NCBI GenBank assembly: GCA_951230915.1
Contig: OX579639.1
Coordinates: 6,386,001-6,450,000, forward strand
Direction of reading: 5' to 3'
Length of the DNA: 64,000 bases
From: Antitrichia curtipendula
Lineage: Eukaryota > Streptophyta > Bryopsida > Hypnales > Leucodontaceae
Shown here piece by piece: positions 14,101 to 26,846 of this stretch (positions are counted from its first letter, which is position 1; each line of letters begins with the position of its first letter). The notes beneath the pieces are model-generated. The model did no database searches. It was not told the DNA's origin and was given only the letters and a program-made list of their open reading frames with translations. Both the position numbers and the translations under genes were made by a program.

Positions 14101-14190
14101 TTGACAAAGGGAAACAAGGATTTTATGGAATTTGACAAAGGGAAACAAGGATTTTATAGAATTTGACAATGAGAAACAAGCATTTTGAAA
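14101..14190. repeat. 31-bp tandem repeat, about three copies
   Basis: Units starting at 14101, 14132 and 14163 share TTGACAAAGGGAAACAAGGA; the third is diverged and truncated. It lies upstream of the TWD40-2 leader. Confidence 0.85.
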
Positions 14191-14652
14191 AAAAATATTA
14201 CTATATGCCTCAAATGTGGTATACCTATTGTTGAACTATTTTATTACTCCCTCCATCCCAAAATGGTCTTCTTATTAGACAAAATGTTCCTGATTAAGCT
14301 TGAAACTAATCATTTATTAAATCTGATTTGACTTGTAAATAGAGTTCCATTCTCTCTTATCGTCCTGAAATTTTGAGTTTTGAAATAGTTTTCAAAGTGT
14401 CAATTTGGAGAATTTAAAAATTGGATTTTTAGTGCATTTATAAAGAGCACCTGTGGCCACTAGATTATTCATTGTAGGCCCACTCAATTGTCAATAGAAA
14501 ATTGAGATTTTGAAAAGTTGACATGACTTCAGACCATGTACATCTTTAGGAAAGTAAACTATGATGTATGGGCTAAGCTTCCAATAAGAGGGGATTGCCT
14601 TCCATCAGCTTGCTATTCTATGGGCTATGCCTCCAATGGGAGGAGGGTGACT

Positions 14653-15592
14653 TTAACCCCTAAAGGACCAAAGTGTGTTTTTTGGCAACATAGCGATTTT
14701 GGGCAGCTCACTACGAATGGAATTTATATTTTTTTTCTTTGAAATTTTCATACAACACGTGCCTAAGGAGTAGCTTTAAGGCCCAACAATTTCATAACTT
14801 TTGACTACATGGTTAAAAAGTTATTGCATGATATGTCATTTTCAGTCCTTGGCGGGCAGCACGGGCAGCAAAAAAAACTTATTTAAAAATCACTTTTTAA
14901 GAAAATACAAATTTGAAATTGGTTCTTTAGATTTATATATACACGGGAAGCTTTGAATCATTCCATTTAGATCTATGTGTCAAAAGTTATGAGGATTCTT
15001 AGTTTAAGGGTAGTTATGGAATCTCAACTCTAAAATAAACTTTGAAGTCCTTTATTTAACTCAATTTTCAATATTTTGAAAAAAAATAAAAACATCGGGT
15101 GTATATTGTTTATTACAACATTACAACCGTTGGGATTGGCATTTTTCAATTCCATAAATAAATTCTTCACAATTTAGTGTTTTGAATCATTCTCTACCTC
15201 TTCCTACTTATTATTTTTTTCCTATATGTTGTACAATTCCAAATGATCTGAAATTTTTCAAGCATGTAGCCAACTTGCCTTCAAGAATAAATCCAAAGAG
15301 TAACCACCATTTTGGACATTTTTTCATACAAATGTGACCTTGTGAAGGGCAGCTGCCCGTTTTTTCGCAGGGACAAAAAAAGAATTTTTGTCAATTCAAA
15401 CGCTATTATCTTGCAATCCACATGGTGGAAAATTCTGAAATTTTTTCCACATCTTCTTAAACAAGTTTACTACAAGATCCTACGGTTACAAGTGTCCAAA
15501 TTTTATTTTTTCTAAAATTTGGCACTAGTATTAGAAATGGCAGTTTTGAAGCGTTTTTGGTGAAAACATAGTCAAAAACATTTAGGGGTTAA
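14653..15592. mobile_element. TTAA-flanked non-autonomous element, 940 bp
   Basis: The left border reads TTAACCCCTAAAGGACC (TTAA at 14653-14656) and the right border CATTTAGGGGTTAA (TTAA at 15589-15592), giving CCCCTAAA inverted ends between TTAA tetranucleotides. No open frame for a transposase is present. Internal phrases (a 'GAAGCTTTGAATCATTC' block near 14948 and an 'ATGGCAGTTTTGA' block near 15538) recur in the element at 28393-28962, so these are copies of one family. TTAA is the piggyBac target site, but because it is palindromic it may simply be part of the TIR. Confidence 0.6.
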
Positions 15593-17943
15593 TGAGCTCC
15601 CTAATTCATAGCCTGATTCAATTGTTGGGCTTTGCCTCCAATGAACAGAGGTTTATTTTTAATCAACTTCTTATACATGCCACTGTGCTTCTATAGTGCA
15701 TGCAAAACTCCCTACCAATCCCTTTCTTCTTACACCAAGAAGATCATTTTGGGACAAATTTTTTTGGCCAACAAGAAGATCATTTGGAACGAAGGGAGTA
15801 CAATATTTGTCTTTGTTGAGGAGGTAAAAACATAAGGTAAACAAACCCTTATATGTGATCTTAACTCCTTAATGCCTAAAGATTTTGGAAGAAAAGCCTA
15901 TGTGTGCTATAATATATGACTTTCTTAACTTTTCTGAGTTTGAATTACAAAGATGTTAAATGCAAATTTTAGGAATGATCTTCTTGACAAAAATTTAAAT
16001 AATATCAATAGATCTTTGTAAAATCTATTTTGAAGCATTTAATTTCACAAAGTCATAAAAAAAAATGAAGGTTTTATATTAAGGACTTGGATTTGGGCAC
16101 ATTAAATCTATAAGGCTGACAATTTGACATAATATGACCATTAATTTTATTGTTATTTTTATTCAACGCATTACAACTTTCTATTCAGAGATTTATTTGA
16201 CAAAAAAACTGAAACCTTTGGTTGATTTTAAAATTTTTAAAATAAAAATCCATCAACATTTTCAAATAGATAGCTTCATTATGCAACCGATAACATCCAT
16301 ATCGCATTGCCAATAGCTTCATTGTGCAACCGATAACATCAGATGAAAATTGACTATAAAGAGAATTAATTCTATAAATAATAGCACTTGATACTAAGAT
16401 GTTATATTTAAGGTCTATAATGATGATCAAAGTCTAAAAAAAATTTGGCACAAATTAAAGCAATTGCAATTGGATTATCAAGCAACAAAATTGAAATGTT
16501 CTAAAAAATAAAAACTTTTATAAATAGAAAGGATATAGATCTATTAAAGAAGTGGTAGATCTTTTCTACAATAAGGCTTCCACTATCATTATTTGGGACA
16601 TCAATTGTAGACCATTGCTTTATGAAAATAGGCTAGCTCTAGTAGTAAACAAACCAAGATAAAAATTTTGGCCTTGTTTGGTGAAATCTTTGAAAACAAC
16701 ATGACTTCTTCAAATTTTGCTCCCAGTCAAGTAGATTATGTGACCGCATACGCAAATTCCAACTATCTAAAGTAGTGCATAAAGATTAATAGTAGACTAT
16801 CACTAACCAATCCTCAATTTTTTTGTTGATGTCATCGCTTCAAAATGACATGGTATTTGCTCCCTATATATGTTCCCTTGGTTAAATGTTCTCCGGTGGT
16901 ACCAAACACATTATTGTTGACTTGGACAATAGTAGCCAAATTTCAACTACCATCACAAACAAAACAAACAACACACTGAATCTAACAATATACACATTGT
17001 GCAAAAATCATTACAACCATTTGAGACCAAGAAAATATATTTTTAATGCAAAATGGGATTAAAAATTATTTGAACTAATTTATCAAAATCACAAATAGTA
17101 CCATATTGTGCCAATTTTCTTGGAAATAAAATTTTGTAGTGACACTAATTTTTAAAATTACATTGATCCCCCCCCCCCCCCCCTTTCGTTCCCCCCTCAC
17201 TATTCAAATAAATTAGTATATTTATAAAGACAAATAATTTTGATATAGCCCTAAAAAATTGTATCTAGAGTGTACTTAGTGAATATTTTGAAAATATATG
17301 TATTACTTCATATTTCCTTCTAAAAGCCCTCTACTCACATAAAAGCCATTTATTTCACAATCTAGCAACTTAATTTGTTCTCAACCATTTTCATTTTAGC
17401 TAATTTAGAATCCTCCATTTTAGAGCCTTCGGCAAATATCTTTTAAATATATGCCATTTTAATTTTGTTTTTAATTTTTCTAATTTTAGGACAAATTTCT
17501 TTGAACCTCAATATCTTTTCTCTTGAAAGTTGAATCACTACTAAATTTGTTTTAAGCACACATCCTTGCCAAATGCTTTCTTGTAGTATCAAAAACACCT
17601 TATTGACCTAGCAATCAATAGGATTGAAGTTGCCATTAGAAACAAAATAAACAAATAATATACAAAATTAAACCCTAAGATACTTGACATCTTCTGGATG
17701 GATTATAAACTTTTTCAAGATCTTATTGCTAAAAATACATACATGTTTGATTTTTGAAGTGAAACAAGTTAATATTTCATTTTATTTATTAGAGAACATA
17801 TCCTTTACTTTAGAACATATTTTTTATTTTAAAATATATCTTTAACTTTAAAACTTATCTATTATTAAGTATTTACATATATTCTTCTTATATATTATAT
17901 ACATCATCAATATTTTTTTTCTCAATATTATTTTAGATCAACA
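15593..17943. other. AT-rich spacer
   Basis: No exon or RNA gene was recognised. Notable only are a run of C at 17168-17183 and a near-repeat of GCAACCGATAACATC around 16284 and 16326. Confidence 0.6.
17168..17183. repeat. C16 homopolymer
   Basis: Sixteen consecutive C on the plus strand, followed after a short CTTTCGTT-like break by six more, in otherwise AT-rich DNA. Length may be affected by sequencing error. Confidence 0.9.
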
Positions 17944-18767
17944 ATGCTAGGTGCAAGTGATGAAATATCATTGAAGTTAGACAAGCTAAAAAGATGAACA
18001 ATATCATTTCAAATGGTTCTTTCATAAGTGGTTCTTACAAATTTGATCTTCATGAAAATGAGTATTCTATTGTAGTAGAAATGCAACAATATGAATCTCC
18101 ACCTCACTTACCATCTGGCTCTACATTTGCCAAAATGTTTAAAATTGATTCATTCAATAATGAGGAGATAAATGGGATTATAAACATTAATGAACATGAA
18201 TATATTGTTTCCAGTTACAAAACTAATTGGATATGTTTGGTAATTAAACAAGGAAAGATTTCAAGTGTAAAAATTTCATTAAACAACAAAGTTGAGGATG
18301 AAAATCATAAAATTGATAAAAAAACAAATGGAAGTTCAAATTTCATTGACAAACAATAGTAAATATAGTATTGATGAAAAATATTTGAGAGTCAAAATTT
18401 CATCAAATGACAATCTTCAAGATGATATAAATGAAAGCATTGTATTATATAACCAAGAATATTATGCATGTAAAGAAACTGAAATTCAACCTCTCTTTGA
18501 TAACAACCTTGACAATTTAAGCACACAATTTCAATCAAACAACAATCTCAATGACAATTTTGTAATAGTACATAAAAAACAACCAAAGTGTCTCATTTGC
18601 AATCTAATATACAAAAGCAAATAAGTTGTGAAGCTGAAAAGATAGTTGTTACTCCAAATCCTTATATGCTTCTCACATTGCAAAGCAAACAAAAAACGTC
18701 TAAAAGAGAAAAAAAGAGAAAAAATATAAAAATTATACAAAATAAAATGTTGTTGAAAGCTATTTAA
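17944..18767 (+). pseudogene. Decayed unknown coding sequence, three frames
   Basis: I do not recognise the protein. A 121-codon open stretch (17994-18359) is preceded in another frame by a short open piece starting at 17944 (MLGASDEISLKLDKLKR) and followed by open stretches in a second frame (to 18624) and then a third frame (to about 18767), each taking over near the point where the previous one stops. Composition is consistent throughout: rich in Asn, Lys, Ile, Ser and Glu, with no Cys/His cluster or obvious domain, and a very basic end. A T-rich tract with TTTTAG at 17934 could be a splice acceptor. The pattern suggests a once longer coding exon with two or three frameshifts. It could instead be chance open sequence. 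Confidence 0.35.
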
Positions 18768-20930
18768 GTTTCAATAAATAATGTAGTTTGTATAGTTATT
18801 TCAATTGATTTCCCTTGTATTTTTTGTTTTACTTCTTAATTGTCATTTTAAACTATTAATGGGTTGATTACATTCAAGATTTACATAAATCTATAAACAA
18901 TTTTGAAAATTTGATATTAGTCCAATGTAACACTATATATCATAAAGCACTTAGCCTTCTCAAAATGTTACCTTGAAGGACAAACCATGATTGCATATTC
19001 TTAAGATACTCTAATTTTGCAACTATTAATAAATTAATTTATACATGTATATTTTTCAGTGATAATTCACATGTTTTCTACAATTCATAAATAATTTAGA
19101 ACACATTGTGAAACTTTTGAAATCACCTTGAATTTTTGAATAAAAAGTGGAGGAAATTCATATCAAATTTAATGTATACTCAAAAGTTCTAAATTTTTTT
19201 CTATAGTTGTATGTTTGGTGCATAACATCATTGTATAAATTATTTTCGTCTCTCTATACTAAAAAATCAAAATATCTTGTTTAAAGGCTCCAAATTCAAA
19301 TTGCAATTGAATATTCAAGTTTAGGAATTTTCAAATTGGAGTAGAAACTACAATTGATCTACTTTATTTCATTAGTTGGGCTCATATTAAAAAAATTCTC
19401 CTTAAGGCTAAAATTCTGACAAAAAATAAGGTACAAAAATTTACCAAGTATTAATTCAATATGGTGATTTGTGTATTGAATATTTTTTTCTTTAGAAAAG
19501 TGAATAATATAATATATAGGAAACTTTCAATTCTATGCATTGAAAATGTGTTCAAGCAGCTCCCCCAAAAAACTAAGATGAAAAATTTAGATGTTTGTTG
19601 TCATCTCTAAAGTCACCCATTGACCATTTCTTGGCCAATATGTCATTACAAGGTTAACCCTTTTAGTCCTAGGGAACCAAAAACTAGTTTCCGGAGTGAA
19701 AAATACAAAAGTAACTCATAATCTGAGAGTAATTGGAAGATAATTAGGAAATAAAGTTCACTAATTTATTTGATAGAAAATGAATTGGAGCAATCAAATA
19801 TGGAAAATACAATGGCATGCAACACTTGTGTGTGTTTATATATGGATATGTTTGCCAATCTCTATATAATACGTGGAAATATGTCCAAAGAACTGCAAAA
19901 GATGTAACCTTCTCCAGCTTGAAGTCTTGAACAACATTGGAAGTGTTTTGGGGGGAAATTAAATACAAAGATGGCACAATTGGATAGGCACATTTGAAAA
20001 GAGAGTTGTTGTAAAAAAATATAGCATATGACAACGTTTATAACAATGTTTTTGGTACTTTCAAGTATAATGGTCAACAATGTGTTTTTTCCAAGTCTTT
20101 TGTATCATCTTTTGCTTTAGTCTTTGGCTTCAACTGTCCCGGCATGCTAGTGTTGATTAGTCACAAAAGAAACACTATTGAACTCATGCCAATTTTGAGT
20201 AGAAGATTTTGTATATGCCCATGTGAATATTTTTTGAATTAAGCATGTATTTTATACATTGAAGGTATATTTTCAATGTTGATAACATTGTTTGAATCAT
20301 AAAAGCAATATCTTCCAAATCCAAAGGTCCTTGAAGTGAATGTTTTATGAGGTTGTTAGTATTGCAAGCTTGTATTTGCACATGTTTTATACATTGATGT
20401 CAACAATGTTGTATACACCATTATGAAACTCTAAATTCTCACAATTCCAATAGCAAATTATCCTAATTTTTTGCTCACCCATTGTCTATCACTCATTCTC
20501 CAATTTGGTATACTTACCTTTTCACTTTGGCTCCTTTATTCTTAGTAATCCCACATTTACTAAAGATTTTGTTTATATTCTTGAACTAACCAAAACAACT
20601 ATGGGACTTAATCCTATAATGGTGTTGAAGCTTCAAAAGTGTCTGATACATGACTTTGAAAAAATATGGATAGAGGTCTCAAAAGTTCACATTTTCATTC
20701 AATTATATTTTTGCCATATAGATGAGGCTTGTAAAACTAGTGGAGAATGTTTTTTCAGATCATTGATGGCATCTATTGCTTTGGCATATGAAAATTCAAT
20801 AAAGGTGGCACATTACATTCGCTACGCGGTTTTAGAATCGGTAGTTGGCTAAGATGAACACCCCCAAAATGCCACTTTTTGCTACTAAACCTAGTTACTA
20901 TTATTAGATTTGTCAAATTTTCATATTTTC
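18768..20930. other. AT-rich spacer
   Basis: No gene found. TTAACCCTTTTAGTCC at 19654 resembles the left end of the TTAA-flanked elements, but I could not find a matching right end. From about 20930 to 21533 the sequence is GC-richer and is probably the 3' UTR of the neighbouring minus-strand gene. Confidence 0.5.
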
Positions 20931-21533
20931 TTGTTGGCAAGTGAAAGGAGGCTCCAACGCACCAAAGACTGCAACATTTGGATACTGTATGAAAAAATTA
21001 CGAAGGGTCAAGATTTTTGGGGGAGAGGTACTAAAATCATTTCTTCCACATAGGCGCATATTGATTTTGGAGATGTACTGTACAGTACACAGAGGATGGT
21101 GGCGGTTTTGCGACAATGACGCATTTGGGGTGAACTCAAATGAACTCATAACAGGAGAGTCTCGTCCTAGCGAAAGGTAATGCAATGTAATTACGGCTTG
21201 ACCGCTCCCACCAGAAGGCTTCATTTGCGAAACGAATGATCATACTTATCAGAATTACACATAACACGGACTCATTTTCTTTGTCTAGATACGGGCTGAA
21301 TGTACAGTACACCGAAACTCAACCCAAAAGTGGAGGACTGTACATCTGTAATCCTGAAAGCTCACAAATTTATGAAGTGCACAAGCATAGGAGACCTATG
21401 CTTAACAGATTCAAATGCATTTCAATAGAAACGGCGCGAACACTTTAAACAAAAGATATGTAAGATAACTTCCATCCACCAAATAATCTTCACATCTATT
21501 CACAATTTCCGCTGCTAATTTGCAAGATCTACA

Positions 21534-24500
21534 CTATAAATCACTAACCCTGCTTCTTTGTGATATATTGACATTACCAAGATCACTGGCAATTTCTAAA
21601 CTCTTGGCTAGCGAAGAGGATGCCCGCTTCACCGTCTCAGGAAGAGCCGAAGAGGATCGTTTCACATTAGAAGGGAATGGCCTACCGGTATTGCTGAAAA
21701 GTGGCTGTGAAACGTTTCTTGCTAAAGACGATGGAGGAGCCGTCAGTAGTGGTGCAATGTCTGGTTGGTAACTCTTCGCACCCAGCAACGAGCTCCTCAA
21801 TTCCTCTGCATCATTCTGAGGGTCCAGGATCACAATGCGCCGTGTTTTCTTCTGTTTCCGCTTGCGAGCACTACCTCCAGAGTTGGTCATCACTTCACCA
21901 TTCTTTTGTGGAGACTCTACGGGCGAGGGCGTGGATGAGGGCGAGGGTGAATCTTCGGCCACACTGACAGTCTTCCACTTCGCATTTTCATTCCTCCCTG
22001 TTTCATGCTCGCTCGTATCCGATTGTACAGGTGAGCTTGTACCAGCACCTCCATCACTATTCTCGATGATAGTTGTCTTGAGAATATCGCCGCCAATAGG
22101 AGATTTGTATGTAAGCTCTTGAAAATCAATCTGCTTATCCACAACCGATGACGGACTACTTGGGTCACTGTTAGTCCTGTCAGAATTGGAATCTGCTAGA
22201 TGGTCATCAACCGAATCACTATCACCGTCACTCGATGTGGCGGACAAATCAAGTGGCAACCGGAGCATCTCATTCACTAAGTGTTGCCGTCTGTGCATGA
22301 GAGCACTGTCGTAGTGTGGGGGCGAGGCTGGTGCTCCATCATTCCCATTCTCTCTCAATTGCAATGAACTCATACTACTATCCTCATTGTAAAGCTCCTT
22401 TTCCTCGATGTCCGACCTTGTCACGGCCTCCAGGATATGGACAGCTTCACGGTGGTCTTTAGGGACAGCTATATCCTCCAGCCTTCTTCGGACCTCGTCC
22501 TTGCCTCGTCTCCTCCGCTGTGACCACCTCCCACGATCGCTGCTGCCCATGATCTTGTCTTCATGACCCGAACTGCGCACGGGATCACTCTCCCAAAATC
22601 CAACAAGGTCGTTCAGCCAAGTGCTCGATCCCTCCCTTTTCACATTTTCAATTTGTTGCATGAGCTGTTCTACCTCAGGATCTACCTGCTCCCTCCCTTC
22701 TGATGTGCTTGGTGGGGCAGTTTCAGCCTCTAAACCTGCTGCTTGCACATCCTGTTGAACACTGTCAACTACTCCAGCTAGATTGGAGCCACCCGTGTCA
22801 TCAATTGATGCCAGTCGCGTATTCTTCTTCTGTCATTCAACAGGGAGTGTAGTGAGTTACTTATCCGACATGCAATGGCACTTTCGATAACCCATTCGCA
22901 ATACCTAGGTCTGATTAACGCCAAGGACTCATCAGCCGAAATATGATCAGTATTTGATTCAGATAAACTGCCACGACAAAAAGTGTATAAAGTCGATACT
23001 TAACAGAATCTGTGCAAAATAGGCCAAGGGTGTTACAGAAATCAACTCACCCTGGGTGCTTGTCGAGATTGAGAAAGCAGAGCTTCTGAAGACTGTCCAG
23101 CATCGTAAAGGGGTACACTCAAACCCTCAGAACTCTTTGCAGGTACGTAGATACCATAGCTGGCTCTTCGCTTAATCCGTTGAGAAAGTATTCTATGCAT
23201 GAACCAACTCTCCAGCTTCGTCATCGCTTGTCCGTCCACTTCCAGCTTCATGAATGAAGAGAGCGGCAACAAAGTTGAAATTAAAGACGATACTATTTCG
23301 GGAAGAACTTAGTTCTTCACAAATAGAAATATAGTATAGATGAGCAACGTAACACTCGTTGGATTCGTTCCCTTATCAAGTTGCGCATACATAGGAGAAA
23401 TCACAAGTCACTAAACTACTTGGAAAACTCCTTTCGTGAAATCTGACTGAGCAAACTTGCAAAAGTCTGATTCCACCTTCGCAGGCTAAAGAAAACCGCG
23501 AAGGAACTAAAAAGAATGCCAGTCCTCCCATGACCAAACACTTGTATCCTCCAACCACTTCAAGCGGCAATGACCTCTGTGAATATACGGATTCTATGAA
23601 GAAACACAAAGACAAGTTGCCCACCTTACTTGGATCGTGAAAATAACTGAAAACTTCTTCACGATAGTGCGAGCTGACACTGATAGGGTTACCATTCAGC
23701 CACAAGGATTGAAGAACGGGCAAAAAGCCAAGCGCTTCCACCTCTTGGAAGTTGGATATTATGTTATAAGAAAGGTCAAGCGCTTCAAGAGAAAGAAGCG
23801 TCTCTATACCCCGTGTCGAAACTAGCGCGTTGTTCCTCAAGACTAGCCTGGTGATGGTACCCACTACCTGCAATTTATCACAACTTCCAACTTAGGCATT
23901 GAAACATTGCAGGTAAACCCACTTCAAACAGTCCAATAAAAAGATATATATGCTTCCATCACATGATTTTCCTATCAAGCACGTGCTGCAATCCATGTAC
24001 CGCTCCATGAGCTGGAAGTACTATTAATTACGCAGATTTAGTAAAATCACCACGGACAATACAATTCCTTGCGTACTGGGCGGGTACTATAGGCAGGCGA
24101 TTTAAATGCACCTAAATGCAGTAATCATGAGACATTTTCAAAAGTGGGTACACCCGTGCCACCTACGTCTATTTTGCGATATTATACCATGAAATGCACA
24201 TTGCAACTACCGAAACCAACCATGCCAACAGTAGAAATTACCAATGTTAATTGTCGAGCTCTTACTCAAAAAGTATCCATACAAACCTCTTTTTTTCCAA
24301 TTTCATTTGTAGCCAATGCCAGTCAGCTGAATAGCTATGGAGAATGAAGTCTAACGCACCTGGCTTAGAGACGCAACAGACGAAATGTGGTTGAATCCGA
24401 GGTCCAGGAACTTGAGCCGGGTGCACTTTTGGAGATTCGCGACTTTGGCAAAATTATTTCTGCTCAGATCCAGGGCATCTACAGCAGGCAGAAGCTGCAA

Positions 24501-26233
24501 CGACTCATCCATCAGGAACAACCCATTGCAAGGACATGCTACCGCTGCCAGTCGGCTCCACTTCTGCGCAACATTTATCTCAACAGTTTGTTCTGCAAAG
24601 ACGTGCCTCAACGCATTCTGCACGCCACAAAATGTCCATTGAATCTTCAGAAACTTCTCAATCAAGACGTACAGGTCTTGAGGGCTTGTCTAAAGCCTGG
24701 TCCTCTGCAATACTACACCGTCACAGAATTCTCATGAATGGACTGGTTAAAAAGATAGATGAAGTAGGATATCCCAACCAGGAATTTCAGCAATTTCCTC
24801 GCAGATATACTGTCCGAACGGTCAGCAGCACTTGCTACATGCAACTTCCAATATATTCGTGAAAGGAACTCGATTAAAAATCTAAACCTCTAAAGCACAA
24901 ACCCCCAGTTGTGACGACACTAAAAAATGGAATTTCATTGCACGTAAACCACCTACTTCAGGTGCCAGGTGGACACGATTCTTTAACTAGAGCACAATCT
25001 ACGTTCCACTCGGATGAGGAAGGCAAGGTTAAGGAAACCGAGCAATCGACGACCAGATCTACGTGCACCTCCAAGCGATTCATTTTCACACCAGAAATTA
25101 AAGAAGGTACTCATATCATTAAAACAATTCTCCAGCTAAGTGCAACAAGCAAAATTGACCCTAAACAAATAACAACGGCAACGAAAACAACAAATAATAG
25201 CAATCGAATATTCGACGAATTGATTCTGCGCCAATTAGGCTGCTTGACCGTGCAATCTCAAACCCCCTCACTGAAACAAAACGAATTCTCAAATGCTTGC
25301 ATGCTACAAGCCGTTCACACTACAATCGAGAAATAAAAACTCAAAATCTCTAGAGCAAAAATCCCAGCTGTGACGAAATTTAAGAACTAGAATTCATTGC
25401 ATGTATTCCACCTAGCTAAGAATGTGGATTCTTGTTCTAGAGCCAAAAATCCAGTTCATGAACGTTACTCTACGATGGACGGGGACGCGATTGAGGGAAC
25501 CGAGCAATCGAACGACCTAATATTGGCGATTCCATTCTCACACCAGAAATTGAAGAAAATGGAGGAACTGATTGTTCCCATTGAAACAATTCACCAGACC
25601 AATGTAGCAACCAAACTTTACCCTAAATGAACAACAAAGGCAGTGGGAGAAAATTAAAAAATCAGAATTCGAACATTCGCGGAATCAATTCTGCGACAAT
25701 TTGAGAACATCAAACCCTCTTAAAGAATTCTCTAATCCTCTTAACGAATTCTCAAATCACAGGACGCACGGATTGATCGCAGAACTACTTACGGCGGAAT
25801 TGTGACAGATGAGCTTTTCTAAAATCGGCCGCAATTCGAGCAGCCCGAGCGCGGCAGAAGTGGACAAATCGCATCCCCGCAGCTCCAGGCTCTTCAATTT
25901 GGTGAACGGCAGCAGCGTGATCGGCGTGGGATCCCTTGCGGGCGCCGGCAGCACCGCCACGACTTGCAGCGCTCCGAGAAGTCGCAGCACACGTCGTAGT
26001 TTCTCCAGTGCGCGATGGTCACCCAAATCTGCGACGTAAGCGCGCAGGTAGTCCACGGGCGCCCCGCTGCGCAGCTGCTCGAGCTCTTGGAGAGCCTCCA
26101 GACGCGCCTGCACGTAGTGCAACCCAACGGGGTTGAGCTTCAGAACCAGCGTGCCGTCCAGCAGATTCCCCGCCTGCTGCTCGATGAAGCGAGCCAGCAG
26201 TTCCAGATACCGGTCTCCCGTAACTATTGCCAT
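21534..26233 (-). CDS. Leucine-rich-repeat protein, STK11IP-like, five exons
   Basis: Plant LRR protein of the group often labelled 'outer arm dynein light chain 1-like' and related in its N-terminus to animal STK11-interacting protein; the plant function is not established. Exons, 5' to 3': 26233-25793, 24617-24360, 23867-23625, 23245-23051, 22829-21534, all phase 0, giving 810 residues. Residues 1-120 form the conserved helical head (MAIVTGDRYLELLARFIEQ). LRRs run from about 115 to 305 (LKSLELRGCDLS, VDALDLSRNNFAKV, LKFLDLGFNHIS, LEALDLSYNIISNF, LQSLWLNGNPIS), closed by an LRR cap (YREEVFSYFHDPSK). The rest is Ser/Asp/Glu-rich and probably disordered, with a basic RKRKQKKTRRI patch. The start codon agrees with the conserved MAIVTGDRYL beginning of relatives. 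The last exon carries a little over half of the protein. Confidence 0.9.
24873..25762. repeat. Tandem duplication inside the first intron of the LRR gene
   Basis: Two diverged copies of about 450 bp lie head to tail. Paired landmarks are CAGTTGTGACGA near 24906 and CAGCTGTGACGA near 25366, the GAACCGAGCAATCGA-type motif near 25037 and 25497, TCACACCAGAAATT near 25087 and 25540, and an ATTCTGCG block near 25223 and 25687. Each copy ends in GAATTCTCAAAT. The intron (24618-25792) is much larger than the others in the gene largely because of this duplication. Confidence 0.75.
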
Positions 26234-26364
26234 TCATGCTGCTGGCCCCCCTTTTGCCAACACTCTGACAAGAGTACTTCCCCTGCTCACCTCAGCCCCC
26301 CTCCATCGACGACACGGCCATCGTCCTCCAAATCTCCAAATCTCGCCTAAGCCTTGCGTGGTCC

Positions 26365-26409
26365 GCCATAGCCAGACTTGCCATAGCCAGACTCGCCATA
26401 GCCGCAGCT
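26365..26409. repeat. 15-bp tandem repeat in the LRR gene leader/promoter
   Basis: Three consecutive copies of GCCATAGCCAGACTT (26365, 26380, 26395; the third diverged) lie about 130 bp upstream of the start codon. They are in the GC-rich 5' region and may be in the leader or promoter. Confidence 0.85.
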
Positions 26410-26765
26410 GCCACCAACACACAAGGGAACTCTCGCGCATCTCCCCCATATCCTCGCCCGCGTACGCCTGGGGCCTCAACCTTATGCCGGGTATACTTGA
26501 AGTTCAGCCGGGTATAACTCCGGGTACCAATGTTCTTGTGGAATTTAGAAGTCTACGAATTCGGAGGTTTTCGGAAATCTAAGTGATCTTCAGTTCCATA
26601 ATTCTTGAATTTGTAGATTTTTGCAATTCATCATACCTGCCATGTAGGGATGGCAACAAATGAAAAAAATTTAAAAACAACTTAGCTATAATTTATTTTG
26701 AGAAAAAATTTCAAAATAATCCAAATTTTTTAGGTACTGGACTTTTTTGTGAGTAACCTCACCTC

Positions 26766-26846
26766 TTAACCCCTGAAGGATGGAGCCTATGATCATGTAG
26801 TCAAATTTGCCTACGTTGAACAAACACTTGATCCTTTAGAGGTTAA
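26766..26846. mobile_element. 81-bp TTAA-flanked foldback-type element
   Basis: The left border is TTAACCCCTGAAGGAT and the right border, reverse-complemented, is TTAACCTCTAAAGGAT; both are 16 bases and differ at two. It shares its termini with the longer elements at 14653, 28393 and 49000 but is only 81 bp, so it would be the shortest member of the family. Confidence 0.6.

Noticed and set aside
20505..20852. 115-codon plus-strand open frame
   Set aside because: No motif, no upstream exon signals and composition like AT-rich spacer; shorter than needed to exclude chance.
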